Assembly: GCA_008802785.1 (NCBI GenBank)
Contig: VUYT01000056.1
Location: forward strand, 1-61,390
DNA: 61,390 nt
Source: Symmetrospora coprosmae
Lineage: Eukaryota; Basidiomycota; Cystobasidiomycetes; Symmetrosporaceae
Reading direction: 5' to 3'
The notes below the pieces were generated by a model. The model was not told the origin of the DNA. It was given only the letters and a program-made list of their open reading frames with translations, and searched no databases. Below are positions 22,009 to 34,010 of this stretch, in pieces (position 1 is the first letter of the stretch; each line of letters starts with the position of its first letter). Position numbers and translations under genes: made by a program.

Positions 22009-22651
22009 TGTGCTGTGGATGCGGGCGGATCGTGTGCCTCTTCAATACGAAAGAGTGCTAGTCAAAGAATGTAGATGTGCGTGAGTGAGCGTGAGCTGGG
22101 TTAGCTATGGCTGTGCAGAGGAGGGTGGTGATGTGGAATGCAGAATGGGTGGATGGAGCAGAGAAGAGAGGGCTTTGCAGGGATCTCACATGGCTTTATA
22201 GCTCTAGCACATAGCCATATGCCGGCCACCAAGTTGAAGCTCCTCCAGAGCGCGGCAGTGGCCTGATCTTCCCATGCAACCTTTCATACCTTTCCTTTCA
22301 GAGCCGGCCATCCGGCAGCATGCCTCGGTATGGGGATGTCGTCACGTCATGCTCAAGGTCTGCTGACCGGTCCGTCAGCTGCCACAGTCAAAGATGCCAG
22401 TGGATAGCGGTGGCATCGGGTCGACAGCACCGCCGCTTTGCCACTACTCGTTTCCCATCATCAGCTGGCGATTTAGCTGTCAGTTTCGGATATGCTAACC
22501 GGGGTCGAGAAGGACTGAACAGCATCGCGAGCTTGAGCAATGTCATTGCGAGGCAGGGCATTGCCGGGATGCAAGCGAAAGGGTATCTTCACACAAAGCG
22601 CCGCGAGAAGACCAGCTTGTGGTGCGGAAACGGACTCTGAACCGTCTTGAC
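22009..22651. other. Intergenic region between the paralogous secreted-protein genes
   Basis: Promoter side of copy A and 3' side of copy B. A run such as GGCTTTATAGC near 22190 could serve as a TATA-like element. No gene seen. Confidence 0.35.
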
Positions 22652-23227
22652 TCAAGAGCAGTATGTGGGATGGGTCACGGGCGAGTTGCATACGCCGTTC
22701 CATTTGATCGCGGCGCAGTTCGAAGGGTCGGCAGGCGCCCAGGTGATGGCGGGGACAGGGTTCTCGACAGGAGCGTCGGGAGCGAGTATCTTGATGATGC
22801 TAGCACTGACATCAACGCCGTCCTGGCGGCGCGCTGATCAACCACATAGGCGTAGGCAAACTTGGATGGATCAGCTACGTGAAGAGAGGGAGGGCAGGCC
22901 CGCGATACTGTGTCAGCTCGACATCTGGTCTGTAATACGTATATTCTAGTCTGAGGGCCACTGACCCGTATTCGTAATTTTGATACAGCTTGTGCAGGCT
23001 GTTGCCGGATCAATGCTAGGAATGGATGCCATCATGTGGAATCCTCCAGCGATATTCCCGGCTGGCAGGGCGCACAGTCCTGCGGATGTCATTGCCATGT
23101 CGGTTTCAAAGGGATGCAAAGTGGCCTCTCCGGCGCCAGACGTGCCGCGCTTGGCGATCTGAAGAGGAGCAGCGCTGGCGGCAGCGGCGAGGATGCCCGC
23201 AATGATAACGGAGGTAGGGCAGAGCAT
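22652..23227 (-). pseudogene. Small secreted double-psi beta-barrel-like protein, copy B, frame disrupted
   Basis: Exon 1 (23227-22966) codes a signal peptide (MLCPTSVIIAGILAAAASAA) and the same body as copy A: GEATLHPFETD, AGLCALPAGNIAGGFHMMAS, CTSCIKITNT. Exon 2 (from 22874) continues ADPSKFAYAYVVDQ. After this the conserved remainder (DGVDVSASIIK, AITWAPADPSNCAAI, CNSPVTHPTYCS, stop at 22652) lies in another frame, one or two bases off. In the uncorrected frame the protein ends early, at 22675, with an unrelated tail. Either the gene is recently broken or the assembly has a one-base error. The close match of the downstream frame to copy A argues for a recent event. Confidence 0.6.
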
Positions 23228-24087
23228 AATGAGCGTATTGATAGGCGTGAGTGTGTTGTATTCAATCAGGGAGTGTGTGTATGAAGGAGAGTAGAGCGAA
23301 TTGTGCAAGAGTGAGGTGTTTGTGCGGGTTCAGAAGGCGTGGCGAATGGAGTGCTTGTCAAGGTGATGCAGAGAGAGGAGAGAGCAGGATACAGCTCAGC
23401 TTTTATGTGTCGCCGTTTTGAAACCCAAGCGGCTGCCTCTTTGTGCGCGACCACGGTTCGGTCGCACCGATGGGCCGACTGGTTCCCTTGGGTGAGTGCC
23501 CTTTGATTCTGCTGCACAGCCGGCCCAGTCTGTTGCTCGTGCTCGGTCACGCAAGAGGCCTGATGACCTCTAGTGCAGCCATTGAAGTCCTGTAACATTA
23601 AGGAGCGGCTTTGAGCACGTATGCTTGCGGCAGGAGCCCATCCGGCCTATGCGGGGCCAGGGTGTCATGGGCAGATGCGGGACTGCATGGAGCGCGAGCG
23701 AGCTTAGGGTAGGATGAAGGGTGTACAGGCACGCTGCAGGCAGAGAGGAAGCGATGCTCTCTTGGCCGAGCGAGCGGGTACTGCGAACCCGCTAGATTGA
23801 TGCATTCGGTGCCGGCGCTGGCCGTCTCCGTGCAAGCGGACGCTTTGAAGTCTGCGCGGTCGCGAAGCGGCCTGGAGATACGCTGTGATCCAGATGGTGA
23901 GTCTGCAGATGCGCCATATAGCAATCGCTTGAGCGTAGGTGAGTCCGGTTGGTGAAAGTGGAAGCGTCGGCCGCGTCGGCCGCTTCCCGTAACGTAACGG
24001 CGACTGGGGGATCCCTCGCCCTCCACCTGCAGAGTCCCCCTCTCTCCTCTCAACATACAGTTCGCTCTGCCCTCTTATCTTACGATC
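23228..24087. other. Intergenic promoter region
   Basis: Lies between the divergent copy B (-) and the MEMO gene (+). No gene recognised; only short frames without support. Confidence 0.4.
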
Positions 24088-25654
24088 ATGTCCGGAACAC
24101 GACAAGCGAGCCATGCTGTAGGTCTGCCAACCAGCAGGACGCTTGATGCCCGAATGCAGTTGCGCTGACGTTTTCGGATCCCGCAATCCGCCTCGACAGG
24201 GTTCCTGGTACTCCTCTGGAAGTGCGCTGACGGCCTCACACGATGGGAGGCTGTCTCGCATCTGACGTTCCAACTCGCAGGCGCCAAGCTGAACCAGCAG
24301 CTCGAGGGGTGGCTCGCCCGGGTCTCGACGCCATCGCCGAACGCGCTCGACGGCGGTGCCCCGCTCGAGGCTGTTCCGGTCAAGGGATCCAGGGCCATCA
24401 TCGCGCCGTACGTGCGAGCTCAGCGCGGGCAAGTGCAATCGCAGTCTAGCTACTGACCCGGCTGGCATGCTTTTACAAAGACACGCTGGGTACTCTTACT
24501 CTGGACCGGCGGCCGCCTGGGCCTATCGATGCGTCGACACAGACCACATGTCCGTTGATCGGGCGAGCCAGATTCGCTCTGTCCATCGCTCATCTTCCAC
24601 TCCCTCTTGACAGCAAGCGCGTCTTCATTCTCGGCCCTTCGCATCATGCCTACCTTGACGGATGCGCCATCACCAAATGCGCAAGCTACGCCACGCCCAT
24701 CGGAGACTTGCCCATTGATCTGGAAGGTACGCTCTTTGCACTGTGCGCGAATGAAGGACAGTCAGCTGATGCGTCATGCGAGACAGCCACGAATGCTCTG
24801 CAGAAGACTGGGCAATTCTCTCAGATGGACATTGGCACCGATGAGGATGAGCACAGTATAGAGGTGGGCGCATGACTGGACTCCTGCACAACATCAGGCT
24901 GATGGGGCGTGTTTCCTCGCCGTGGTAGATGCACCTCCCTTATGTACGCAAGATCTTTGAAGGGTGTGTTACGGCAATGGCGTGTTCTTTCCGCCACAAA
25001 ATCGCTGATCTTGCACCTATGCGATTGCAGCAAAGACATCAACGTTGTGCCCATCCTCGTCGGAGCAATCTCGACATCGAAAGAGACGACCTTCGGCAAG
25101 CTGCTGGCGCCGCACCTCAGCGACCCGGAGAACTTCTTTGTCGTCTCTTCGGACTTCTGCCATTGGTGAGCGGGCTCTGTTCTGACGATACCCTCAACTC
25201 AGCCGCACCTTTAGGCTGACTCTTGTCTCGTCGACGGTGCTCCAGGGGATCCCGCTTCTCGTATACATACTACAAGGCCCCTGACGCTACGCCTACGTCA
25301 CTCTCTCGCTCCAGCCAGCCTCCATCGAGTTTCCCCATCCACGAGAGCATCACGGCGCTCGACAAGCGCGGCATGGCTGCTGCTGCGCTCAGCGGTCAAG
25401 CGGGGCGCTCAGCCAGCGAAGCGCACGCTGCGTTCGCGGCCTACCTGAAGGAGACCAAGAACACAGTGTGCGGGCGACACCCCATCGGCGTCCTCCTCGC
25501 CGCCGCTGCTGCTCTACAGGATGCAGGCGAGAAAGGGTGGGGCAAGGACGAGGTGGTGCTGAGCTGGACGCGGTATGAGCATAGCTCCGAGTGCGAGAAG
25601 GTCTCGGACTCGAGCGTCAGTTACGCCAGCGCGTTTCTTCAAGCTGGACATTGA
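24088..25654 (+). CDS. MEMO1 family protein
   Basis: Nine exons: 24088-24117, 24200-24221, 24281-24407, 24481-24549, 24614-24726, 24787-24863, 24929-24963, 25031-25165 and 25246-25654. Phase closes and gives 338 aa. MEMO proteins share the fold of non-haem-iron LigB dioxygenases; human MEMO1 acts in receptor-driven motility and copper or redox handling. The conserved blocks are in order: ASHAGSWYSSG, IIAPHAGYSYSGPAAAWAY, KRVFILGPSHH, DEDEHSIEMHLPY, VPILVG, FFVVSSDFCHWG and VCGRHPIGVLL. The His, Asp and Cys positions of the metal-binding pocket are all present. Exons 1, 2 and 7 are only 30, 22 and 35 nt. Confidence 0.93.
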
Positions 25655-25852
25655 CATTCCGGCAACGCACGTTGGAAACTCAGCAATCAGTCGGGTCTCT
25701 AAGCCCATTCACCGTAACGAAAACTGCGCAGCGAGGGCCACCTTCTGTAACTGTTATTAACCCCCTTTTGGTCATTATCGACAGCGGCCCTATGTCTAAT
25801 ACACGCGTAGTACCTCTGCACTTCTCCCTCTGCGATCTGCGATGATTTGACC

Positions 25853-28023
25853 TTAGACGAATCGGTCCACGAGTCGCTGCCAGAAGTTCAACGGCCCGCG
25901 CGCCTCGGCCTTTGCCTTCCAGTAGGCCTCGTCTTCGTCAATCTCCTGCTTGCCGGAGAAGAGATCAATCTCGGCGAGCGGGATGACCTTTGTATGGTGA
26001 CGGATCTTGTAGTATGCCCAGATGGCGACGAAGGCGACAAAGCCGATGTCTGCGAGACGACAGAGGCCGAGCCGATCGTCAGCCGTTGTATCCGCAAAGC
26101 AAGACAGAGCGGAGCGAGAAGACGGGCAACCCACAGTTGGTCATGAAGGTCGACAGCGTGAAGGACGTGACGAAAGAGTCCCAACCCTTGAAGAAGCAGA
26201 CAATGCCGGTGACGATGAGCGCGACCCATGAGCCGGCAGCGCCAAAGGGCGCCTTGTACGGCACGAGCGCGCGATCGACACCCTGAACCCTGAAAGCCTT
26301 GACGAAGCGGATGTGGCAGTATGCAATGGACCTGTGGGAACAGATTGGTCAATTCGTGAAACACGGACACGCGCGGAGGCCAGAAGCACGTACATCCACG
26401 TAAGACCGCCAAACAGGGACACCAGGTTGACAAAGTAGCCGAAGACCTGCAGGCAAGCGAGTGCGGAGAATCAGAAATTACGCCCAACAAGCTGAGGCAG
26501 GTCCCGGGATAGTCACTCACCGTGGCACCGTCACTGTCGACTCGAAGATAAGCGAGACCGCAGAAGAGCCAGGTGACGAGCAGGCACCAGTACGGGCAGC
26601 CCCACTTGTTGACTTTGAGCAAGAAGCGGGGCGCCTTGTCCTCCTCTGCGAGTGCGTAGAGCGTGCGGGACGCAATGTAGAGATCCGAGTTGGCCGCCGA
26701 GAGGACGAAGATGAGAATGGCGGCGTTGAGAATGGACGGGAGGACCTTGATGCCCATGCCTGTGACGGCGACGACGAAAGGCGAGGCAGCCGCCGACGTT
26801 CCGGCGCGGTTCGCGACGAAGAGGTTCTGGTCGTTCGAGGCGACGAGCAGCGAGATGCAGAAGACGCCCCCGACGTAGAAGACGAGGATGCGCCAGAAGG
26901 TCTTGCGGATGGCCGATGGAATGTTGCGTCGAGGGTTTGCGCACTCGCCGACGGTGACTCCGATGAGCTCCGTACCCATGTAGGCTGTCGACGCGTACAT
27001 ATCAGCCTTTTGCCGCCATGCTCACCAGCGGGGAACGGTGCTCACCGAAGAGAGCGTTGACGAAGACGGCCCAAACACCGAGGAAAGCGCCCTTGCTGCC
27101 TCCGACCTTGTACGATGCGAATGGACCGCTGTCGCCGCCCCAGTATCGGAACCAGATGACATCGCCCTGCGGGTTTGCGCCGCTCGTAAGGCAGATGGAC
27201 ATGATGAGGAGGCCGACAAGGGTGACGACCTTGATCAAGCTGAGCCAAAACTCGAATCTGGCATCGTGTATGTCAGCCACCAGGGTTCGAAGTGTCAATG
27301 TGACATCCTGCGCAACTCACTCTCCGAAGAACTTGATGCCGAGGAAGTTGATGAGAAGGATGGCAACGATGAAGATGGTGAGCCAGACTGCGACGTGCAC
27401 TGCCCGTCCGCCCGCCCAGTAGCGTAGGATGGTTGAGCCAGCGACGATGTTGTTAGGTCTGTTCCGAGTGGGTATACTCAAGTCAGCGTCATGTCAGGGA
27501 ATGTCCCAGAGGTTCCTGCGGTCACTCACGTAACGATCAAGTATTTAAAGAGGTAGTTGTAGCCGGTAGCCTGGGTGCGAAGTGTCGTGGAAGCAGATCA
27601 GCGCTGACCTCTAAAATCCAAGAGGGTCCGCCGCCGACTCACAGCACCGAGAGCCGGGTCCACGAAACGCGAGGCGTATCCCGAGAAACCTTTGCGGTTC
27701 GGGATCCACGTTGCCATTTCTCCGAGAGCGCACATGACGAGGTAGCAGATCATGCCCATGATGCTGTAACCGAGGAGGAGACCCAGCGGCCCTCCTCGCG
27801 CGAGCGCCGTTCCAGAGCCGATGATCAAACCAGTCCCCACGGCGCCTCCGATGGCAATCATGGAGATCTGGCGCGAGTTGAGACCCCTGTGCAGCGTCTC
27901 GTCCTTTGCCTGGGGCGGGGAGCCGTCAAAGGCCTTTTCGACGACGTCGGCGCCCTTCTGGTGCTCAGCGTCGTAGTCGCCTGCCTTGCCATCCTTGAGC
28001 TCCGGGGATGGAGAAGGGTGCAT
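25853..28023 (-). CDS. Amino-acid permease of the fungal YAT/APC family
   Basis: Eight exons: 28023-27643, 27570-27530, 27458-27321, 27257-27046, 26984-26521, 26446-26394, 26331-26135 and 26049-25853. Phase closes and gives 560 aa. This is a plasma-membrane proton/amino-acid symporter. About 65 polar residues are followed by GLNSRQISMIAIGGAVGTGL (TM1, with the conserved substrate-binding glycine stretch). Then come twelve predicted spans, including GYSIMGMICYLVMCALGEMA, the motif GTELIGVTVGECANPRRNIP, SRTLYALAEEDKAP, VPYKAPFGA and FMTNYIGFVAF. The C-terminus ends with a charged helix (DEDEAYWKAKAEARG). The substrate range cannot be read from sequence. Confidence 0.93.
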
Positions 28024-29020
28024 CTTTGCGTTGCGTGAGGGTGTGAAGAGAGAGGAGAGAAGAGGGGGTTCCTGTCCTGTCAGATGTCGTCGCCGTCGCT
28101 GTCGGACCGACGAGATAAGGCGTGAGAGACGTCTAGCGTGCACGCGGTCAAGTCCGTCGTGTCCGCGTTCTTCTTCCGCTGACGGAGTGGACAGATGACG
28201 ATGGGATCCGATGAGAGCGAAGGAAAGAGAGAGAGCACGATAAGGCTGCTCTGAGGGGAGAGGAAGATAGCCTTCTCCAGTGCGTGGAGGGGGCCCCGTG
28301 ACCTTTTCGACAGATTTTCGCCAGGGCCAGCCAGCAGAGAGCGCGTATCACCGGAGCCTGGTGGCGATCGGAAAAGCGGGATTACGGGGCATGATAGCGC
28401 AATCATGTGGCTGCATTCGGCGGGCTTGGCACAGACACACTCTTCTTTCGACGTCAGTTCCTGAGAAGGTGCAAAGAAAAGCAGAGACATGACATCCTGT
28501 GACATATCGCTGTGTCAGTGCGGCGCTCGAAATACTACAGTGGCCGCCCGCCGGTCCTTCAGCTTTCGATTATGAGAGGCCGAAGCGAGCAACTTGAAGA
28601 TGCATCATGCATTTGGCGCAAAGGCGAGCGAGCTGCAGGCGCTCTGCTGCAGTACAGTAGCGGTGCGCTCGCTGCGAGACTTGTGCGACCCAGCCGTATT
28701 GGAGCAGCTGGGAAACCGCTTGGCCAGCATCTGGCCTCGCATGTCACAACACCTTGTGATGCGATACCTTCCGGGCCAACCACGAGCTCCACAATTACCG
28801 TGTACGGTACGCAAATCTGTCATTTCGTCGTTTGCCCTGACGGTGAGGACTATCGATACCATGGACCGCGACTCTGACCTCTCAAGCTCGACAAGCTGGA
28901 CGTTCAAACATCACTTTCTTCCACCCTACGCCCGGGGCGCAGTCATACACGTTCAGAGGTAGACCGGTCGCTACCGCTGGCGTCTTATGCAGGCATGTGT
29001 CTGCGTGCTACCGGCATCGC
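28024..29020. other. Intergenic region upstream of the permease
   Basis: No gene seen in about 1 kb. It is presumably the permease promoter plus the 3' UTR of the ABM gene. Confidence 0.4.
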
Positions 29021-29668
29021 CTACTGCGGCACCTGTACATCCTGGGACGTGTCGAGTTCCACCGACCGCCGCAAGTCCATTGGAGACGCCAATAGCGGCA
29101 AAACGTACGAATCGAAGGTCTTCCAGTATCTGCGGGGTACACAAGATGGCAGGGTATCATTAGCTGGGGGCGGTGGTCAGTACTGTGCGGCTGTTGCCCA
29201 AACCAACGGGTTCTATGGATTGCGGGGACGCAGGAAGGGAGAAGGGAAGCGCGTCGGAGCGCAGGGCACAAGCACTGGACGTCAGTCTCGCCTCGGAATG
29301 ATACCTTGTCGTGCTTTCAGAGCCGCCCCAGCCGTTCTGAGGCCTACCTCGAGGTGGTACTGTTGCGACTGCGAAAACGCGGAGACGAGGCGGGCCACAG
29401 CAACGTCAGCCGACAGGCACAGCAGAACCACAGCAAGCCAGTGGAGAGGCTAGACTTCAGCGCAGCCTTGTATCCAACGCACCGACTCGTGCTCGTACCG
29501 CTCCACGATGGTGAAGGCCAGCGGGTCCGACGTGGACTGGCTCACAAACCAAGAGAGCGTTTCCTTGTCCTTGGAGTAGATCCGGCTCGCCTCGATGAGC
29601 TTCAAGCTGATCTTGCGGGCGGCCTCCTCGTCCTTTGCGTAGAGATGCACTGTGATGACGTAGACCAT
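29021..29668 (-). CDS. ABM-domain (antibiotic biosynthesis monooxygenase fold) protein with a 5-nt exon
   Basis: Four exons: 29668-29483, 29368-29348, 29212-29208 and 29129-29021 give 106 aa. The first exon codes MVYVITVHLYAKDEEAARKI, then LSWFVSQS and FTIVERYEHES. The second codes SQQYHLE. The last starts with the completing base of a Tyr codon and codes WKTFDSYVLPLL. Family members read HLxNPYWKTFDPYV here. The missing Asn-Pro is supplied only by a 5-nt exon (AACCC) flanked by AG and GT. Both flanking introns carry a CTGAC branch site. Without it, neither phase nor the conserved NPYW is restored. ABM proteins are small dimeric oxidative or haem-related enzymes, and the substrate here is unknown. 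Confidence 0.75.
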
Positions 29669-31371
29669 CGTGAATTGCCAGAGTGCTGTGTATGCTGATG
29701 TGTTGCAATGGACGAGGAAGAGCCGCAGAGGGTTCTCCAGCAGGGTGAGCGTGACGGGCGGGACCTGGATGGATGGATGCGCACCACGGGCACGGACTAC
29801 CTCAGAAGCAAGGACAGCTTGCAGCCGGTCATGGCAGGCAATGCGATGACGGGCATGGGCTATCCAGAGCCATCCGAAACGGCCCTCATCCACCTCGCTT
29901 AGCCCCTGAGGGTATTGCCAAGTCGCTCCGAGATGGCCAGCGCCGTCAGCAGCAGCAGCAGCAGCAGCAGCGGCATGGGAAACAGCAGCGCCGCGTTGCA
30001 GATGAACAAACTCCGCAGATCTGATTCAACTCAATTATGGCTGTCCAGCAGTCTGCTGCTTGCATGGACGTCCCCGCCCATCCGTCGCGCTTTTAAGCCA
30101 GACACTCCGGGGCAGCCTCGACCGCCCCGTACACGCCTTCTACGCCTGTTGAGCGCCCATCGCAGTGCTGCTGGCCTCGTGCGACACAGTGGTCCGAGCT
30201 CCCATACTGCAGAAGCCCGAATGGGCTCGGAAGCCACCGTGCAGACGACGTCACCTGCGCGTCCGGCCAGCATCCTCGACAGAGGCACACTCGGCCGCCT
30301 TGTGCGGCTAAGGGGCGACGAGACACTCGTGTACAGGCTGCCGGACGAGGTGAAAGACTCTCCAGTGTGTGGGCTCGAGCAGTCCGGCGACGACGGCGTG
30401 GTCTGCCGAGATCCTTTGCAATCCCCTCGACGCGCCTCGAGCGGATGCGGGAAGCGAGCAGGTCTGGCGCTACTTCGACAGGTCACTTATAGTCAGTTCT
30501 CCCTACTGAGCTCGTGAATCGCTCTTCTGGCCAGCCCAGGCTTTCTTCCACGCTGCCAGGTCCAGCCGGTCAGCTCGTTCGCCCCTCCCATGCGCACAGA
30601 GCGAGTCGGCGCTTAAGAGGCGCTAGAAGCGACTCACTGTCCCGTGAGAACCTACGACACGTCGTCTTGGGGAGTTCTGCGCACGGCAGACGCTGCAAGG
30701 CCTGGACAGGGCAGCTCATCCGGCGGATCTGAACTCAGGGCTGCCATGTCGAGCCTCTCGAAGTAGCAGCAGCTTCTGCACGCCTGTCGGCGACCTCGGA
30801 TGCCTGCAGGACAAGCTGGTCGTCTTCCATCATGACCGTCGTCATCAGAGCAGTCTTGCCGACAGCAAGCTGTGCATGCCTGTTATCATGCCTTGCTGAC
30901 CTTCATCGATCACCGCCCGGGCCCAGGGTCAGGAACAGCCTGGCCCGAAAAGGTAACGAGGATGCCCACCAAAAATACCGACAGCGAACGCCGCACCGCT
31001 GCCCCTCAACGATCAACATCAAAACAAACGGATTGGATCATCTCGGTTGCTCGAGGCATGCGTGCGAGCCGCCCGCCCTGCCCATGCACGGCCGACCTCG
31101 CTCGTCATGTCAGCGGCCGGGACGGGTCAAGCTGCAGTGCAGCCAGCACTTCGCTGTTCCCCCGGCTGAACCCGAGGAAGAGCAAGGCGAGCGGGTGGAA
31201 TGCCGACGAAGGGGCAGGCGAGAAAAGCAAGAGCTTCAGCTGTGCACCCTCGAGCGCCCGAACAGGCCAGGAAAGCGCTGCACGGGAAGGGAAGGCAGCG
31301 AGAGTAAGGGCAGAATCGCCTTCCCCTTCTGACGACACCCTCGCTAAACGCTGGCAGTATACCACGCAATC
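29669..31371. other. Long intergenic region, no gene recognised
   Basis: Lies between the ABM gene (-) and the GH26-like gene (+). It includes an AGC repeat at 29949-29973 on the plus strand. Open frames around 30100-30517 and 31100-31340 have no family signature or convincing splice path. Confidence 0.4.
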
Positions 31372-34010
31372 ATGAGAGTAGCAACCCCGAGCGCAGCAAT
31401 GCGTACGGCACGGACATGCCCAATCTTCTCGCCACTGCGGGCCTTGTTGTCGCTCGCTCTGCTCTTCGCCAGCCTGACGCTCGCAACACAGCCTGGCAGT
31501 CAGACGTCGATATATCACAAACGAGGGTTGGACATCAACCTGGGACTCAGCTTGAATAATCTAGACAAGAATGGCATCTCGTTGGGTTTGTTGTGCTCTC
31601 TCCCCCTGCTTTCCTGCCGCACGTGCAGGCGGGGCCGCGGCAGCCTTATCAGGGGAGCTGACTGCGGCTGTCCTCGCTTGCTGTTGATGTTCACCAGGTT
31701 TCCTGCCAGCATGGTGCGCGTTCTCCTCGTTTCTTCTCATGCACCGAACGCCGTCTCCTCACTGCTGTGACTGACCCTCTCTACGCTCCTATGCCTGGCC
31801 CTGCTGGCTACCCCTATTCTCCGAGTATAGGGGCGAGCCGATGTCTCCCAACAACGCAAGCAGCCTGAATGCGCTCCTACCTAGGCCCATGTCGATGGTG
31901 GGCCTTCCTCTTCAGTTTGCGTTCCCGCGCCGCGACCAGGCGCTGAGCCTCAGTGGCCGATGCACAGATCGGAGCATACGCGCAGATCCTGTCCGCAGAC
32001 CCCAACATGACGCAGCTCCAGCCGTACCTCGACGACCTTCTTCGCCAGCCAGGCGACCGGCCCGTATTCGCCCTCGCGCTCATGCCGTCCGAAGGGCTCG
32101 ACACAATCACGCCGGAAGTCGCCGAGCGCGTTGCGAAGAAAATGGGCGAGCTCAACGCGCAGGGCATAACGGTGTGGTTGCGGTATGCTCACGAGATGAA
32201 CGGCGAATGGTGCGTCCCCTTCTAGTCTCCCTTCGACAGCATCATTGCGCTGAGTGGAACTGAGGTCGGTGCGCCGCCCGCAGGTACGCGTGGGGCCAGC
32301 AGCCGGAAGCCTTCCTTGCTTCATGGAATCTCGTCACGACGGCCGTCCGCGCGTACGCGCCTGAGACGTACATGCTCTGGTCACCCAACTCGCTGTACTC
32401 GAATACGGGCAACACATCCGACGTCTATGTAAGCTCGTCAATACCATGCGGCTGTTCAGGCCACTCTCTGATTTTTAGTGCATCTGCTGACACGGAGCTA
32501 CTGCATCGCACAGGGCGGCTACGAACGTGGGTCGGGTCTCAACCAACATGCAATGGGCGCAGACACTTGAACTGCGCGACGCTGACGATGTGCCTGCGCA
32601 GCCTACTGGCCTGGAGCGGAGAATGTCGAGTAAGTCGGGCGCCGAGTCCCCATTCGCAACGCAAACAGCTGACGGCATCTCTCTCCCAAACGCCCACAGT
32701 ATCGTCGGACTTTCCTTCTAGTGCGTCCCCGCACTGCGCCCCTGCGGAACAGGCTGTGTCCTCGCCAGGCGCGAGCTCGCACTTACTTCTTCTACCGCCC
32801 CCGCAGCCACTACGGCGGTTTTGAGCGGCTCAACAACTGGCCGCGCCCCGATGAAGCTCGCAACGTCATGACCCGCTTTGATCAGGTGCCGTGCCGTCGC
32901 GGCGCAGTCTGCCTCTGGGCGGCCGATATTGACATGCACCACCCCCCTCCGCACTGTGCGGGCGACAGATGTTCGGCTCGACACAGGGTATCGCGTTTGT
33001 CCTTTCCGAAACGGGCGCTGCTTGGGTGAGCTTGTCCTACTTACCCTAGAGCGCCAGCGCAACTGGAGATACAGCAGTCGCGCCCGACTCCGAGGAAAAG
33101 CACGCAGTGTATACTGACTCTGCGATTTGCGCTTGCTGGTCTTACAGACGCGAGACGCCGACTCTGGCGTCAATGCACCTGGGAATGCGACTGAGTCGTG
33201 AGTACGCTCGCTCACTTTCCGAGACTGTGCCGTTTGTCATATCTCTTCTCGCGGGTCACTAGAGAAATCAAGTGGAATTGGCTCTGGCAGCTCACCAACC
33301 CGGACATCAGCCGGGCCCTGCCGTCGTACAAGGCTCTATGCTGGGTGAGTGGAGCTTGTTCCGTCATGTCTTTCGACGCTGCTGCTCATATTGATGACGG
33401 TTTGGGGGATTGCAGTTTGAGGTGTAAGCTGTTGCGCACAATATGCTTCCAGAGCGCTGTCCACGGCTGAGGCTGGTCCCCAACCCACTTCTGCAGCGTC
33501 AAAGACGAGAACGCGTCCGGTAACAGCATCGTCAAGGAGGAAGGTGTGTCCGACTCGTCCAGGCTGCCATCTCTACCAAGAAACGCTGTCTCCGCTCCTC
33601 GTCTAAGACTGAGACGCCTTCTCCGCCGCTTCCGCTTATATGCAGATTTCAGACTCGTTTCGGGCGATGCGGACGTGGCCGTTGGCTCGCGGAGCTTCCT
33701 GTCGCAGGTGGGCATCTGTTGAGCACTAGGAGGACCCACAGAAGTCGCTAGACCAGGAGCTAACGCCCGTATCATGGTTCCTCCCGCTGACTCGCTCCGA
33801 TCACAGACGGACACTGTACACAATCGGACAGGGATGACGAGCGTTGCGCCCATGGGTGCGGCAGCTGCGTCTCCCACGGGCTCGAGCTCGGACGCCACGG
33901 CGAGCGCCACGGGCGATGCGGCGCCGGCGCGTGTCCTGGCCCATACCACGGGAGTAGCGGCGGCGGTATCGCTCCTTCTGCTCGGTGCGACCCTCGCTCT
34001 GATCGCCTGA
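31372..34010 (+). CDS. GPI-anchored GH26-like glycoside hydrolase, 16 exons
   Basis: Exons: 31372-31585, 31698-31713, 31831-31897, 31968-32209, 32284-32428, 32514-32526, 32602-32629, 32700-32720, 32807-32885, 32969-33025, 33148-33197, 33263-33344, 33416-33423, 33497-33543, 33646-33707 and 33807-34010. The total closes in phase to give 444 aa. A hydrophobic signal (ALLSLALLFASLTLA) precedes the catalytic domain: GFLPAWGEPMSP, WLRYAHEMNGEWYAWGQQP with the acid/base Glu, YMLWSPNSLY, PYWPGAENVDIVGLSFY, and the nucleophile Glu in FVLSETGAAW. This pattern is that of GH26 mannanase-like enzymes. The tail is Ser/Ala/Thr-rich and ends in a hydrophobic stretch (VAAAVSLLLLGATLALIA) with no further polar residues, as in GPI-anchored wall proteins. 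Exons of 16, 13 and 8 nt are required for phase. Confidence 0.82.

Noticed and set aside
28880-29160. Apparent third zinc-knuckle unit on the plus strand (CGTC followed by FQYLRGTQDG)
   Set aside because: It is the antisense of the last exon of the ABM gene and of that gene's preceding intron. It lacks the His pair, and the ABM reading is far better supported.
29949-29973. AGC trinucleotide run as a coding poly-Ser or poly-Gln tract
   Set aside because: It lies upstream of the ABM start with no supported coding frame around it; treated as a microsatellite.
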